The notes: generated by a model not told the origin, from the letters alone. Positions 49,458 through 61,232 are shown, numbered from the stretch's first letter. The stretch: 64,000 nucleotides of DNA from Sipunculus nudus (GCA_026874595.1 CM049310.1:38271558-38335557), one strand, 5' to 3'. A program made the numbers and translations.

Positions 49458-50854
49458 TCACATGATCATATACTGTCCTGGTTGGGATGTTTCTTTGAGG
49501 AGGATACACTGTTTGACTGCATTTGACAAAGTCATGGACTCTAGTTTTTCTTTGATATTGTACCCCAACATGTCTCGGACACATTTACGAGTAAGCACCA
49601 AAAGTCTTGGGGGGATCATTACTGTTCGATTAAGCAGCTCCATCATTTCAAAATCTCGAGTAGCTCTTGGAGAGAAGCAATTTGATTCGCTGTTTAACAA
49701 CCAATCGGCAATAGGTTTCATGTTGCAGCCAGCCCTTATGAGGAGGCAAGTGGCATCCATTTGACCAGTATTAATTGCGTGTTCAATAGGAGTTTGTTTG
49801 TCATCTGACGGAGCACTGTTCATGGTGACAAGCCCAGGTTGATCAATGTTACAATTTTGCTCTAGGAGCAAATGCACAATATCAATATTGTCTAACGATA
49901 TGGCAATCAGTAACGGAGTGGAAGCACAAACAGTATCATCTCCTTGTTTCAAGGTGCTGGATTCTTTATCGGGAATGGCGCCTGCCTGGAGAAGCTGTTC
50001 AACGATCCCCGTATTGTTGGCCTGGACTGCCACATGCAGTGCCGACCAGCCTTCAGGTGTACAAAAGTTAACATCAGCACCAGCACTTATCAGGAGTTTA
50101 ACAACGTCCACGTGACCTCGGGAACAAGCCACCATTAACGGTGTTGCCCCAAGGTCACCTTGCATGTCTATCAAACTCCCCTGCCTCAGCAGCCCCTGGC
50201 ATGTTTTCGTGGAACCCACAAACGAGGACCAGTGTATAGGCCCAAGACCAAGGTTATCACACATATTGATATCAGCTCCCTGACCTATCAAATACTCTGC
50301 GATTGGTGAGTCATGCTCACACGCCACGCTCAATGCTGAACGCTTCCTTCCGTCCAAAGCATTTATGTCTGCACCAAGATCCGTTACTAGAGCTTTCACG
50401 TTGTCAATATTATGAGAACGGATTGCACCAAAGAGGGCAAAATCAATTTTTTGCTGCCGATCATGGTCGGTGTATTTATTCAGGCATGGGTGCTTCTGCA
50501 TACACACCATTAAGGCTTTAGCCTTTCCTTCTTGGGCAAGATACAAAAACGGGCTGCCTTCAAAACCTCCTTTACCATATGTACTCTCAAAAGGGTCGAG
50601 TTTTAATTCTGTGAGCAATATCCCAAGTTCTTCCATGCTGTTTGTATTCCAATCTTCATTTTCAATTGGTATGTCCAATTTCTGGCAGAATTTTACAAAC
50701 TGAATATCTTTTGTGGCTAGTGCCAAACTCATTTTTGCAATTTCAGTGTTACAGCCAGAATCCCGTAAAAGTTCCATAACCTCCTTGTGACGCCCCCTGA
50801 AAGCATGGACAAATGCTGTGTCACCATTGTCATCCTCAGTTTCTGTGTCTGCAC
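49458..50854 (-). CDS. ASB-type gene, large 3' coding exon (ankyrin repeats and SOCS box)
   Basis: Open from the acceptor (tcttttcag, complement of 50855-50863) to the stop at 49458. Upstream of the internal Met at 50777 the frame continues 25 codons (DDNGDTAFVHAFRGRHKEV), an evident ankyrin repeat, so 50777 is not the start. GC and CpG content are visibly higher than in the flanks. Confidence 0.9.
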
Positions 50855-52740
50855 CTGAAAAGATAAAATCAACATTGTTTAATAATGAAAAAATATTTGT
50901 TGCTTCCTTTTTTTATTTTCACACACTGATTGTCAGAATACAAAAATAATGTCAGGGTACATCACTATGATGTTTTCTTGACAACATGATTATATTAATT
51001 ATAATTACAGTTATTTAATTATAATAAACAAAGAAGAGAACACTATTGTTATATTTATGTAGGAGATACCTCAGAAAAATTAGCAAGTACAAATGGATAG
51101 ACTCTTAAATTTTAAGAGTCTGGGAATTTAATGAAAAAAGAAAGACAATACACTGAAAATCATATTCCTTGTAAAAGTTTATGTGTAACTAAGGCATCTG
51201 ATCAAGTAGAAATTTGAAAAGTATATGCAATGTGTTTAGATCCAGGATGCTGCTCAACAATGAATTTTAATTAAGGCATTAGAATGTTTCATAAATTTGT
51301 AGCTAAAAGTTATCAAGGAATTTTTTAAGCTAAAGATCCCAGGAACAACCCCTTTTTAACTTCGAAGTAGTCATTACTCTGGGGTCTCGCTTCAGTGCTC
51401 CCACCATACCAAGTGTCCTGATGGCAGGAACTGGCCACAAAAGACCCGGTTTTTAGCTGGGGGACAGGGATTTCAGCATACATCATTACATATGGCTCTT
51501 TGGTAACCCGGTCCCATGACATACAACCCAGATATTAACATATATTAGCCTTTGATTTTAACTAAATGAAGCATTACTGAATTATTTTCTTGTATTTAGC
51601 AGAATATTTTAAAAGGTTTATTATAAAAATTGATTTTGCCTTAACTGTCCCTTTCCTCATTACACATATTTGATAATTTTACAATCTGAAAGGCTCACAG
51701 ACAAATTATTTGTATATAGGATAAAAAGGACTGCTGACAGAACACAGCCTGGTGGAGCAATATGATTCTAGTTATTAAAGGCTACTGTTCAAGGCTACTA
51801 AATGAGAAAAGAGTGATGCAAACGTGTCTGAAGACACCTCACCAACAAATTCCCACTTGGATTAATCTGTGATCTTGAGCTTTCAAGTTTAATGACTTAA
51901 CCTCCAGGTTAGGTCCCAGCCTGCCTGTTTCAAAAGTCTTTTGATCAAACTGTCATGATTAAATTTTGTGTTCTATGTCCCAGTAGGAAATATGAATCCA
52001 TGGCCTGACAGGTTAATTATCATGGTTCAGTACTAGTGTTATCTAAACTGAGGCAGACAGGGGGTAGGGTGTGGGTTGGGTACTGAAAAGTTACCTTTTT
52101 CATACTGTTGTCCCCATATCTTAACAGCTATAGCCACATCCCCCTTTGGGAGCTGTAGACCTTTTTAGGGTACTAGTCCCTCACCGTAAACTAAACCATC
52201 CCCCTACACACACACAAACAGTAACACAAACAATCCTGGAGTGGTCCCCACTGAACTTATAATGAGGAACTCTGAAGTTCAAGAATACATTCAGGGTAAA
52301 GGGCCAAAAGTTGTAATCAGGCCAATGAGAGTTGGTTGTTGTTGGCTAAAAACTTAGATACGGATGCACAAAGCATAACTCTTCTCTCATTGGTCTGGTA
52401 AAATTCTTGACACTGTTCCACCCACCTGGTGGTGAAACCCAGCAAATGTGTTCAAAAACAGTGGTTAAAGTGAAAAAGATATAGCATGGCTGTAGCAAAT
52501 AACAATTGTGACAGGAATGTACAGCTTTTCACTCTAATTACCATAATATATTCATTACATGTTCTACTGTCTGTTTACGTGTAACCACTAACCTGCACTG
52601 AGAAGAACTTTTATACAACCCACAGATCCAACTTTTGCAGCTTGTAACAGTGCCTTGTTAAGTCCTGGTTTGTACATCGGTGTCAGCTGCAGCACTTGTT
52701 TGAGCAGCTCCACCACATCCAGCTGCACAGTCTTGGACAT
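49458..52740 (-). CDS. Ankyrin repeat and SOCS box (ASB-type) protein, two coding exons
   Basis: Predicted substrate-recognition subunit of an Elongin B/C-Cullin 5 ubiquitin ligase. Exons 52740-52593 (plus one untranslated base at 52741) and 50854-49458 join as GCA G|GT, giving 514 residues. Donor gttagt and acceptor tcttttcag are good. Seen: about ten ankyrin repeats from residue 23 to 440, with clear ones such as GATPLMVACSRGHVDVVKLL, GADVNF, GWSALHVAVQANN and RSALSVACEHDSPIAEYLIG. A SOCS box follows at 462-504 (IPPRLLVLTRKCVRDML...), whose LTRKCVRDM fits the BC-box spacing L-x3-C-x3-hydrophobic. The start MSKTVQLDVVELL is the first ATG of the exon, one base after the acceptor. Candidate upstream exons exist but are out of frame with it. 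Substrate unknown. The ASB subfamily number cannot be assigned. Confidence 0.85.
50855..52592. other. ASB-type gene intron
   Basis: 1,738 bp, GT..AG on the minus strand. Minor open frame at 51325-51522 without family or splice support. Confidence 0.7.
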
Positions 52741-52741
52741 A
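52593..52741 (-). CDS. ASB-type gene, first coding exon
   Basis: Acceptor ctgtttcag then T-ATG; donor CTCAGTGCAG|gttagt. Encodes MSKTVQLDVVELLKQVLQL, then NKALLQAAKVGSVGCIKVLL-SAG, which continues as GADTETED in the next exon, a perfect ankyrin continuation. The acceptor plus the first 33 or so coding bases are the unit of the adjacent 66-bp array. Confidence 0.82.
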
Positions 52742-53440
52742 CTGAAACAGAAATAGACCATTATCAGAAGATGAACCACCACATCCAGCTGCAGCCTTGG
52801 ACATACTGAAATTGAAATAGATAAGTATCAGAAGATGCTCCACCAAATCCAGCTGCACAGTCTTGGACATACTGAAACAGAAATAGACCATTACCTGAAG
52901 ATGCTCCACCACATCTAGCTGCACAGTCTTGGACATACTGAAATTGAAATAGACAAGTATCAGAAGATGCTCCATCACATCCAGCTGCATAGTCTTGGAC
53001 ATACTGAAACAGAAATAGACCATTATTAGAAGATGCTCCAACACATCCAACTGCACAGTCAATCTTGGACATACTGAAGCAGAAATAGACCATTATCAGA
53101 AGTTGCTCTACCACATCCAGCTGCACAGTCTTGGACATACTGAAACAGAAATAGACCATTATCAGAAGATGCTCCACTACATCCAGCCGACAGTCTTGGA
53201 CATACTGAAACAGAAATAGACCATTATCAGAAGATGCTCCACCACATCCAGCTGCACAGTCTTGGACATACTGAAACAGAAATAGACCATTATCAGAAGA
53301 TGCTCCACTACATCCAGCTGCACAGTCTTGGACATACTGAAACAGAAATAGACCATTATCAGAAGATGCTCCACCACATCCAGCTGCACAGTCTTGGACA
53401 TACTGAAACAGGAAAAAAACATTATCAGTCTCCAACATAT
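52741..53440 (-). repeat. 66-bp tandem array copying the ASB acceptor and start codon
   Basis: Acceptor-plus-T-ATG junctions at 52741, 52805, 52871, 52937, 53003, 53073, 53139, 53204, 53270, 53336 and 53402: spacing 66 with exceptions of 64, 70 and 65. Each unit on the minus strand is ctatttctgtttcag|TATG plus the exon start and about 33 bp more. Units 2 and 4 share a variant tract (ctatttcaatttcag). The outermost unit has the strongest polypyrimidine tract (gtttttttcctgtttcag). Confidence 0.93.
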
Positions 53441-53758
53441 AGAAACAGAATTAGAACAACAACATAGTGTAACAGAGACCACTTGCGAATGTACTAGGAT
53501 GGTATTCAGAGAAAGAAATCTTTTTATTTAGCTAAAATGAACTTATAGAGCAAATTAATACACAAAATATTCCAATGTTTATGACGTACTTTAAATATAC
53601 TATGTTCAAACACATTTTAGTTATACATGCACTCTAACAGCATTGAACTGAAATTGATAAGAATTTATCACTCAATTGTTTCTTTTAAAATATATTCAAA
53701 ACAACTCTGGAACTGTGTACATTTATAAGAATAAAAATATGTTAGGGAGATTTAATCA

Positions 53759-55094
53759 AGGTCCGAGTTATGTGGTCAAGTAAGATCTGAAAGGCTAATA
53801 AAGGTCATGCATGACCAGATCAAGTAAAGTCTTAGATATTAACAGGGACATGACCAAGTCAAATAAAGCCATAGAATAATTAACAGGGACAAGACCAGGT
53901 CAAGGAAAATCTGAAAGGTTTATTAGGGTAATGACCAAGTCAAGTAAAATCTGAAAGGTTTATCAGGGTAATGACCAAGTCAAGTAAAATCTGAAAGGTT
54001 TATCAGGGTAATGACCAAGTCAAGTAAAATCTGAAAGGTTTATCAGGGTAATGACCAAGTCAAGTAAAATCTGAAAGGTTTATCAGGGTAATGACCAGGT
54101 CAAGTAAAGTCTGAAAGGTTTATCAGGGTAATGACCAAGTCAAGTAAAATCTAAAAGGTTTATCAGGGTAATGACCAAGTCAAGTAAAATCTGAAAGGTT
54201 TATCAGGGTAATGACCAGGTCAAGTAAAATCTGAAAGGTTTATCAGGGTAATGACCAAGTCAAGTAAAATCTGAAAGGTTTATCAGGGTAATGACCAAGT
54301 CAAGTAAAATCTGAAAGGTTTATCAGGGTAATGACCAGGTCAAGTAAAATCTGAAAGGTTTATCAGGGTAATGACCAAGTCAAGTAATATCTGAAAGGTT
54401 TATCAGGGTAATGACCAAGTCAAGTAAAATCTGAAAGGTTTATCAGGGTAATGACCAAGTCAAGTAAAATCTGAAAGGTTTATCAGGGTAATGACCAAGT
54501 CAAGTAAAATCTGAAAGGTTTATCAGGGTAATGACCAAGTCAAGTAAAATCTGAAAGGTTTATCAGGGTAATGACCAATCAAGTAAAATCTAAAAGGTTT
54601 ATCAGGGTAATGACCAAGTCAAGTAATATCTGAAAGGTTTATCAGGGTAATGACCAGGTCAAGTAAAATCTGAAAGGTTTATCAGGGTAATGACCAAGTC
54701 AAGTAAAATCTGAAAGGTTTATCAGGGTAATGACCAAGTCAAGTAATATCTGAAAGGTTTATCAGGGTAATGACCAGGTCAAGTAATATCTGAAAGGTTT
54801 ATCAGGGTAATGACCAAGTCAAGTAAAATCTGAAAGGTTTATCAGGGTAATGACCAGGTCAAGGAAAACTTGAAAGGTTTATCAGGGTAATGACCAATAA
54901 AGTAAAATCTAAAAGGTTTATCAGGGTAATGACCAAGTCAAGTAAAATCTGAAAGGTTTATCAGGGTAATGACCAGGTCAAGTAAAATCTGAAAGGTTTA
55001 TCAGGGTAATGACCAAGTCAAGTAATATCTGAAAGGTTTATCAGGGTAATGACCAGGTCAAGGAAAACTTGAAAGGTTTATCAGGGTAATGACC
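53759..55094 (+). repeat. 40-bp satellite, about 29 regular units plus decayed edge
   Basis: Unit TATCAGGGTAATGACCAAGT + CAAGTAAAATCTGAAAGGTT, nearly perfect from about 53925 to 55094. Variants (CAGGTC, TAATATC, GGAAAAC) recur in a patterned way. From 53759 to 53925 the units are strongly diverged, an older edge. It lies in the presumed first intron or 5' flank of the ASB-type gene. Confidence 0.95.
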
Positions 55095-55651
55095 CCAGTG
55101 ACATAAGCACAAATGAAGGGACCTATTCTCTATAGGACACATGTATCAGATTTTGTTGTAAATTAAGGAGTAGCATCAGTAAGTAACTTCTATCATGTCC
55201 CACACTCGGGATGTGACCGGTGTGGCAATCTGTATTTCATTTGTCATTTCCATTCTTACACTTAACTGGATTACACTTAGCTTGCTTATTAAATTGTATC
55301 TCAGCTTTCGGAATGTGACCAGTGTTGGGTCAATATTTTGGGTTAAATAAAGTACAGAATCATTAAGCCAGCACTCAAATGTGACAGGTGCTGGCAAAGT
55401 TTATTGTGTCCCTCACTGGGGATGTGACCGCTGTGGGAATCTGTATTTTGTATGTTTGACACTATTTGATTTTCGTCATAATAAAGTGACATTTTATCAT
55501 CTTCCAGTAGTTGTTGTTCCTTGTAGTGCCTGGCACAAAAAGTCTTATCTGGCAGAACCCTATCAAAAAGACACAGATTTGGGCAAAATGTATGAGACAT
55601 AATCATGTATGAGGAATAAAAGTGAGCCTTGCCACAATCAGTATAGATAAG

Positions 55652-55897
55652 CAGGGGCTGATCCAGGATTTTGGAAAGGGGAAGGTCCAATCCAAGAAGA
55701 CAACCTTAAAAATGGTCCCTTGATCCAGAAAGGGAGGTTGGTTGGTTGGTTAACTTTATTTCCTCTGCAATGCAAAGATTCCAATGTACATTTATAAATT
55801 TTTAAAAAATTTAAAAAAAAATTGGTTTAAAACCCTGTAAAAAGGATGTTTTTGCTCAAAAGGGGAGATCTGGATCCCCCCTCTGGATCTGCCACTG
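55652..55897 (+). mobile_element. hAT-like MITE with 5-bp target duplication
   Basis: Left end CAGGGGCTGATCCAGGATTT; right end, reversed, CAGTGGCAGATCCAGAGGGG. Flanked by a perfect direct repeat ATAAG (55647-55651 and 55898-55902). 246 bp, no coding capacity. CAGNGGCNGATCCAG ends are typical of hAT-derived MITEs. Confidence 0.82.
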
Positions 55898-55902
55898 ATA
55901 AG

Positions 55903-58900
55903 CATGCACTTTTGCTTGAGTCCAGGTTCAAAAATCATGTCATGTTTTGTTTAGTTGTATCTGCAAGAAGAATGACCATGCAGCTAGGACCACATGAATT
56001 AGGACTCAAATACTACCAAGTATCCGCTATAAAGCTTATCCAGTTCCCAAGGCAGCTTCTGCCTGCAGCTTAATGGCAATTCTGGTGGAAAAAAAGGAAA
56101 ACCTTCACAAATATTTCTATCAATCAGTACTGTTTTACTGTGGGCCATCAATTTGTTTGGATTCATTTGGATAATAGAAAATAAATGATCTGAAAGTGTC
56201 AAGGAAATAAATGTACTGCCTCTGTCCAAAAAATATCTCCAGTACCAAATTAAGTGATTAAATATTCTAGAGGAATAAAATCTGTGGCAGCTGAAAGACA
56301 GTTTGATATTTACAGCAAGGATGAAAGGCGAGTAGTATTACTTTTTACTTCAGTTTCAATTTGTAACCTATCATTCAGGAGCCAGACCAGCAATTATTAA
56401 ATAAAAACATAATGCTTTCACAGTGCCATTTCTTTTCAGTGCACTGTGTTCAATATATTTTTTTCTATTTATGAGACTCACAAGTGATTGTTTAAAAGCA
56501 ACAATCTGTCACAAACAATTAGCAGTTAGGTCCTGTTTACTGAGATAGAGCCAGATGGCATCAATATGCCTTCAGTCACACCTGGGGACCAGCTGCATCC
56601 AGTAGGAGGCTGTAAGGACAATACAAGTATCGCCATCTGTCTCCATCCAGTGGAACTTATGCTGCTTTCCAGTGAGGGGTAGAACTAAATTTTTTTTCTA
56701 TTGTTTCATCAAATAAATTAAAATGAAATACTTATACTGTAAATCATTGGGACTGTAAAATAGTAATATTACAGATTTTAAGACTGAACATCCATTCTTA
56801 TTAATTTCCTTGAAAGATGCTTTGATATCTTTAATTTTTTTCAAGTGGACACAACTAAAATTCTGAGGTCAACATCAGTCCTCTTAGTTTTTGGTCCACC
56901 TTCAGTGATTAGTTTGGAAAAACACTAAGTTTAGCTGTGCCGAATACCTGTCATATTTTACCATTTAAATTCTATGATTTTTTGCCTTCTCTTAGAAATA
57001 AATCTAAACTGTGTGGTTCAGAGACATGGTGTGTAATCAATGACTACAGAGTAGGCAGACATGTCCTTTCTTTTAACTTTGTGTATGTCTGTTAAAAAAT
57101 GTATTAAAAATGTTAGCGGAAAAAAACATATAGAAAATGTCTTCCCCTTATATATTCTACCTTTTGAAAAGGGTTTCCTGTCAGGGGCAGGAGTTTCTTA
57201 CCAGAATTTAGTTTTAACATTATTCGAAAAAACATCTAACTTTAGGCATTTTCAGTTATCCATATGAGGTATCAATAAAAACATAGGTAAAAACATTGTC
57301 CAAAAATTTCAGAAATGAAAATAAATACAACATGAGATAAACTACTTTGAAACTCTAAAAGAAACTTATTAGCAAAACATTAGTATGCCATAATCCCTCA
57401 TAAAAATATTATGATTTATAGAAGCATTTGGAATAATACAGTTATATACTGCCCAGGGAGTCATACCAAACTGTCAGACCATTGACCATATGGATATGTA
57501 CATATGTGCCAATAATAAAAAATAAATGCTTCCTAAAAAGGATTGCATGACACTTAATGTTATTTGTTTCAATGAGAATATCTTGTCCTGGCCATCTGTA
57601 TTGAAATAATGAATCAATTAATGTTTACTAATGGTCCCATTGTGATGGATTATGAACCATCAATTTGTAAAGGGCAAAGATTGTTTTTTTTTCGTTCACT
57701 GATATTAATAATAATATAAAAACTTCATCTAATAAAAAATCTTTATATTGAATTATTCAACTGAAATCTGCATGGCATATTAGAATATTGGTTTAAACAT
57801 ACATAATAAATTATTATATCTAAGAATGCACCTTGTTACCTTATCAAATTCAAGAAATTGATGTTTAGTTGTCAAAATTTTCAGACTACTGTGATTTTTT
57901 TTTAACAACAAAATGTGATTAAGAATAGAAATTATTATATTAAAAGCATATACAATATCTGACACCATTAACATCCTAAATATAACAATGATTCAGACAT
58001 TTAATGATTGTATGTGGGTGTACAATGGTTTAAATGATGACAGGTTCTACAGACTTGTAAACACTTTTTTAATGTGTTCTGGTCTTTTTATCTCTATTTA
58101 GTCACAATAGGTGCTGTCAGCACCAGACAGCTCAGCCAGATGTGTCTCCCTCCTATTACCATACAAATAGGTTTAACCTCATTCTGCAAGCACTTTGAGT
58201 CCTGCTAAGGAAATGTGGGCAGGAAAAAGAGCAGACGTAATCTTATTAACATAAAGACACCAAGAAACCCATGAATCTAGATGGTGTTATCAGCTGATTA
58301 CCAAATCACCACCATGTGTGCTGGAAACTTTTTATTTCTATTTCTCCTCCATTTCCATTATCATTTTGAGAAACTCATCAATCATGTAATTATTTTTCAC
58401 TTTGCAATTTACCTAGCTTTTTGTAAAATATTCATTTATAATGCATCTCATGTAGCTTAGCATCATTCTATAATAACTGTCTCATTCTAATTCTTAGAAC
58501 ATTCATATTTCTAAACAGACTAGGACCCTCACATCTAGAGATCCTAGTTGTCTCCATATTTGCAAGCTGTGATTTTCAGGAAAGGATTAAATTTGCCAAA
58601 AACAAATTCATTAAGAAGACACCTGAGCAGCACAGTTCAGCAGTCATTAATACAATGACCACAACAATCATATCCGTGACCTCACCAAATGGTGAGTTTT
58701 TCATAAAACTTCCACTTGTTATCAAACTCTCCATACATGAAATTTGGACCTGAGTCCAGGAAAGCACTGAGTAATCACTGTCCAACTTGTATAAGTTTTG
58801 GGATGCACAATCTGCCATCATAACTGCAGTTAAGTAAGTTAATGGGGACAAGTATTCATAAATCTAATAAGTATAAAAATCTAATAACACTTCTGTACAG

Positions 58901-59432
58901 GTTCTGGTGAGATTGTGGAACAAACCCTTCCAAAACAACAAAAAGGAAAATGTCATGCTATCTTGACTTTGCAAAAATGAAGCCAACTGTAGTAGCCTTT
59001 ATATTTTTAAATGGCTACATTTGAATTCGGATACAAGAGCTAGAAGCTAGGGCTGAATCACATGTTAGTCCACAGAGAGGGGTGTTATGAAATAGTTTTA
59101 TATTCATTTAATTAAATGGACTTTGCAACTATGATTTTCAATCATACACCAGTATGTTTATAATTACTATTTTCACAACATTTGTAAACAAAGACTACAA
59201 CTTGTACAAGAATGACATAAGCTTTAAGAGTAACACACCCCATCTACACTGCACCTCTTGATGAATAACATTAATAAATTTAGATCCACATTAAAACATT
59301 ACCCATGTATCTTTAAATTTGGGCTCTGTTGAAACAAAGAATATATTCCAGATCTGGGTGACTATTTCTTTCTTAAAAGTCACGATGATCCTTGAAGAAT
59401 AGGTGATAAAACTTGTACTATACTTCCATTCA
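55903..59432. other. Noncoding, nothing clear seen
   Basis: AT-rich. An open frame on the minus strand (58576-58851) has an acceptor-like start but no recognisable domain. Likely intron or flank of the ASB-type gene. Confidence 0.5.
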
Positions 59433-60960
59433 TCCGCCGCCGCGTAGGTGTCCGGAGAACTCCTCCGTAACCGCTGGGCGGAATTTTCCGAAACCCGGGA
59501 TTATGTTCGGGTCACATGTGAACTGCTGCGCCCCGATTTTGTTTTCACCTCTGACCTTTCCTTTGCGCTCTGCGTCCGTTTGTGCGTCTGTTTCCACACA
59601 TAAACCCACATATCTCGGGAACCGTTTGACCGATCAGGAAATTTTTTTTGCACAAATGTAGCCCTCGGAGAGCTTTATAACATACACCAAAAATGGTGGC
59701 GCCACCTGCAACCATGTTTGCACAGTGTCCATCTGTTCGTCTGCCTTGGGTTAAAATCACTCATATCTCTGCAGTGACTTGACTAATTCACCTGAAATTG
59801 GGCATGCGTAAACATCCTGGATAGCTCTTCTGATTTTATGACAGGTGGCGCCACCTACATTCACGTTTACGCTGCAGACATCCAAGCTCATATCTCGGGA
59901 ACCGTTTGACCGATCAGGAAAATTCTTTTGCACAAATGTAGCCCTTGGAGAGCTTTATAACATACACCAAAAATGGTGGCGCCACCTGCAACCATGTTTG
60001 CACAGTGTCCATCTGTTCGTCTGCCTTGGGTTAAAATCACTCACATCTCTGCAGTGACTTGACTAATTCACCTGAAATTGGGCATGCGTATACATCCTGG
60101 ATAGCTTTTCTGATTTTATGACAGGTGGCGCCACCTACATTCACGTTTATGCTGCAGACATCAAAAGTCATATCTCGGGAACCGTTTGACCGATCAGGAA
60201 AATTCTTTTGCACAAATGTAGCCCTTGGAGAGCTTTATAACATACACCAAAAATGGTGGCGCTACCTGCAACCATGTTTGCACAGTGTCCATCTGTTTGT
60301 CTGCCTTGGGTTAAAATCACTCATATCTCTGCAGTGACTTGACTAATTCACCTGAAATTTAGCATGCGTATACATCCTGGATAGCTTTTCTGATTTTATG
60401 ACAGGTGGCGCCACCTACATTCACGTTTACGCTGCAGACATCCAAGCTCATATCTCAGGAACCGTTTGACCGATCAGGAAAATTTTTTTGCACAAATGTA
60501 GCCCTTGGAGAGCTTTATAACATACACCGAAAATGGTGGCACCACCTGCAACCATGTTTGCACAGTGTCCATCTGTTCGTCTGCCTTGGGTAAAAATCAC
60601 TCATATTTCTGCAGTGGTTTGACTAATTCACCTGAAATTCGGCATGCTTATACATCCTGGATAGCTTTTCTGATTTTATGACAGGTGGCGCCACCTACAA
60701 TCAAGTTTACGCTGCAGACATCCAAGCTCATATCTAGGGAACCATTTGACTGATTGGGCCAAAATTTTGCATGTGTATAAATCTCACATAGCTCTTTATC
60801 ATACGCAAAACTGGTGGCGCCACCTGCAGCCATGTTTGCACAGCTCCCATCTGTTTGTCTGCCATGGGATAAAATATCCATGCTAATATGCAACACTTCA
60901 CCCGTTCCACTCTGATTTAGGCGGATACAAGTAGTCGCTTGTCGACTACCCGTATTCTAG
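59433..60960 (+). mobile_element. Helitron-like element, copy 3 (full ends, five 280-bp units)
   Basis: Starts TCCGCCGCCGCG after an A (59432) and ends in hairpin GTAGTCG-cttgt-CGACTAC, ccgtatt, CTAG at 60957-60960 before T. Body: five units of exactly 280 bp (marker tatctcgggaaccgtttgac at 59611, 59891, 60171, 60451; variant at 60731). Unit identity is high, so the copy is young. Small open frames inside repeat with the unit and are not genes. Confidence 0.88.
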
Positions 60961-61218
60961 TTTACCAAAGATGTCTGTTAGTTTGAAATTAAATAAATCT
61001 GAACAATCCTGGTAATCATTTTTTGGTAGAGTATGCTGGTTTGAGTCCATGAAGCTTTTAGGGGCTCTAAAGGCATTATGGGCATCATACAACTACAGCT
61101 AGTATAAATCTGCACCCTCAAGTGTACGTCTGGCCTCCCAGTCCCACAATGCATTAGGGGATATGCTCCAGATCTACCTCTTGTAAAGGACATTAGGTTC
61201 CTGCATCACTGTAAAATG

Positions 61219-61232
61219 GTTGCCATGGTGAC
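61219..61232 (-). promoter_or_regulatory. RFX X-box consensus
   Basis: Minus sense GTCACCATGGCAAC, a perfect X-box, between the candidate upstream exon at 61904 and the ASB coding exons. Confidence 0.4.

Noticed and set aside
50777-50777. Met at 50777 as start of the ankyrin protein
   Set aside because: An ankyrin repeat continues upstream in frame to a good acceptor and joins exon 52593-52741 seamlessly.
51325-51522. 65-codon minus-strand frame inside the ASB intron
   Set aside because: No splice sites, no domain, and the flanking ankyrin exons join perfectly without it.
52658-53482. Long minus-strand open frames of 101-224 codons
   Set aside because: They are read-through of the 66-bp acceptor array; two frames are open simply because the unit is divisible by three. 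Not annotated as independent genes.
53925-55094. CRISPR-like regular array
   Set aside because: Unit is contiguous 40-bp satellite with no spacers, in eukaryotic DNA.
58576-58851. 91-codon minus-strand hydrophobic open frame
   Set aside because: Acceptor-like sequence upstream, but no recognised domain and no phase-compatible partner exon.
59845-60593. Three near-identical 62-70-codon open frames at 280-bp spacing
   Set aside because: They repeat with the Helitron unit and their inverse frames are open too; repeat-derived.
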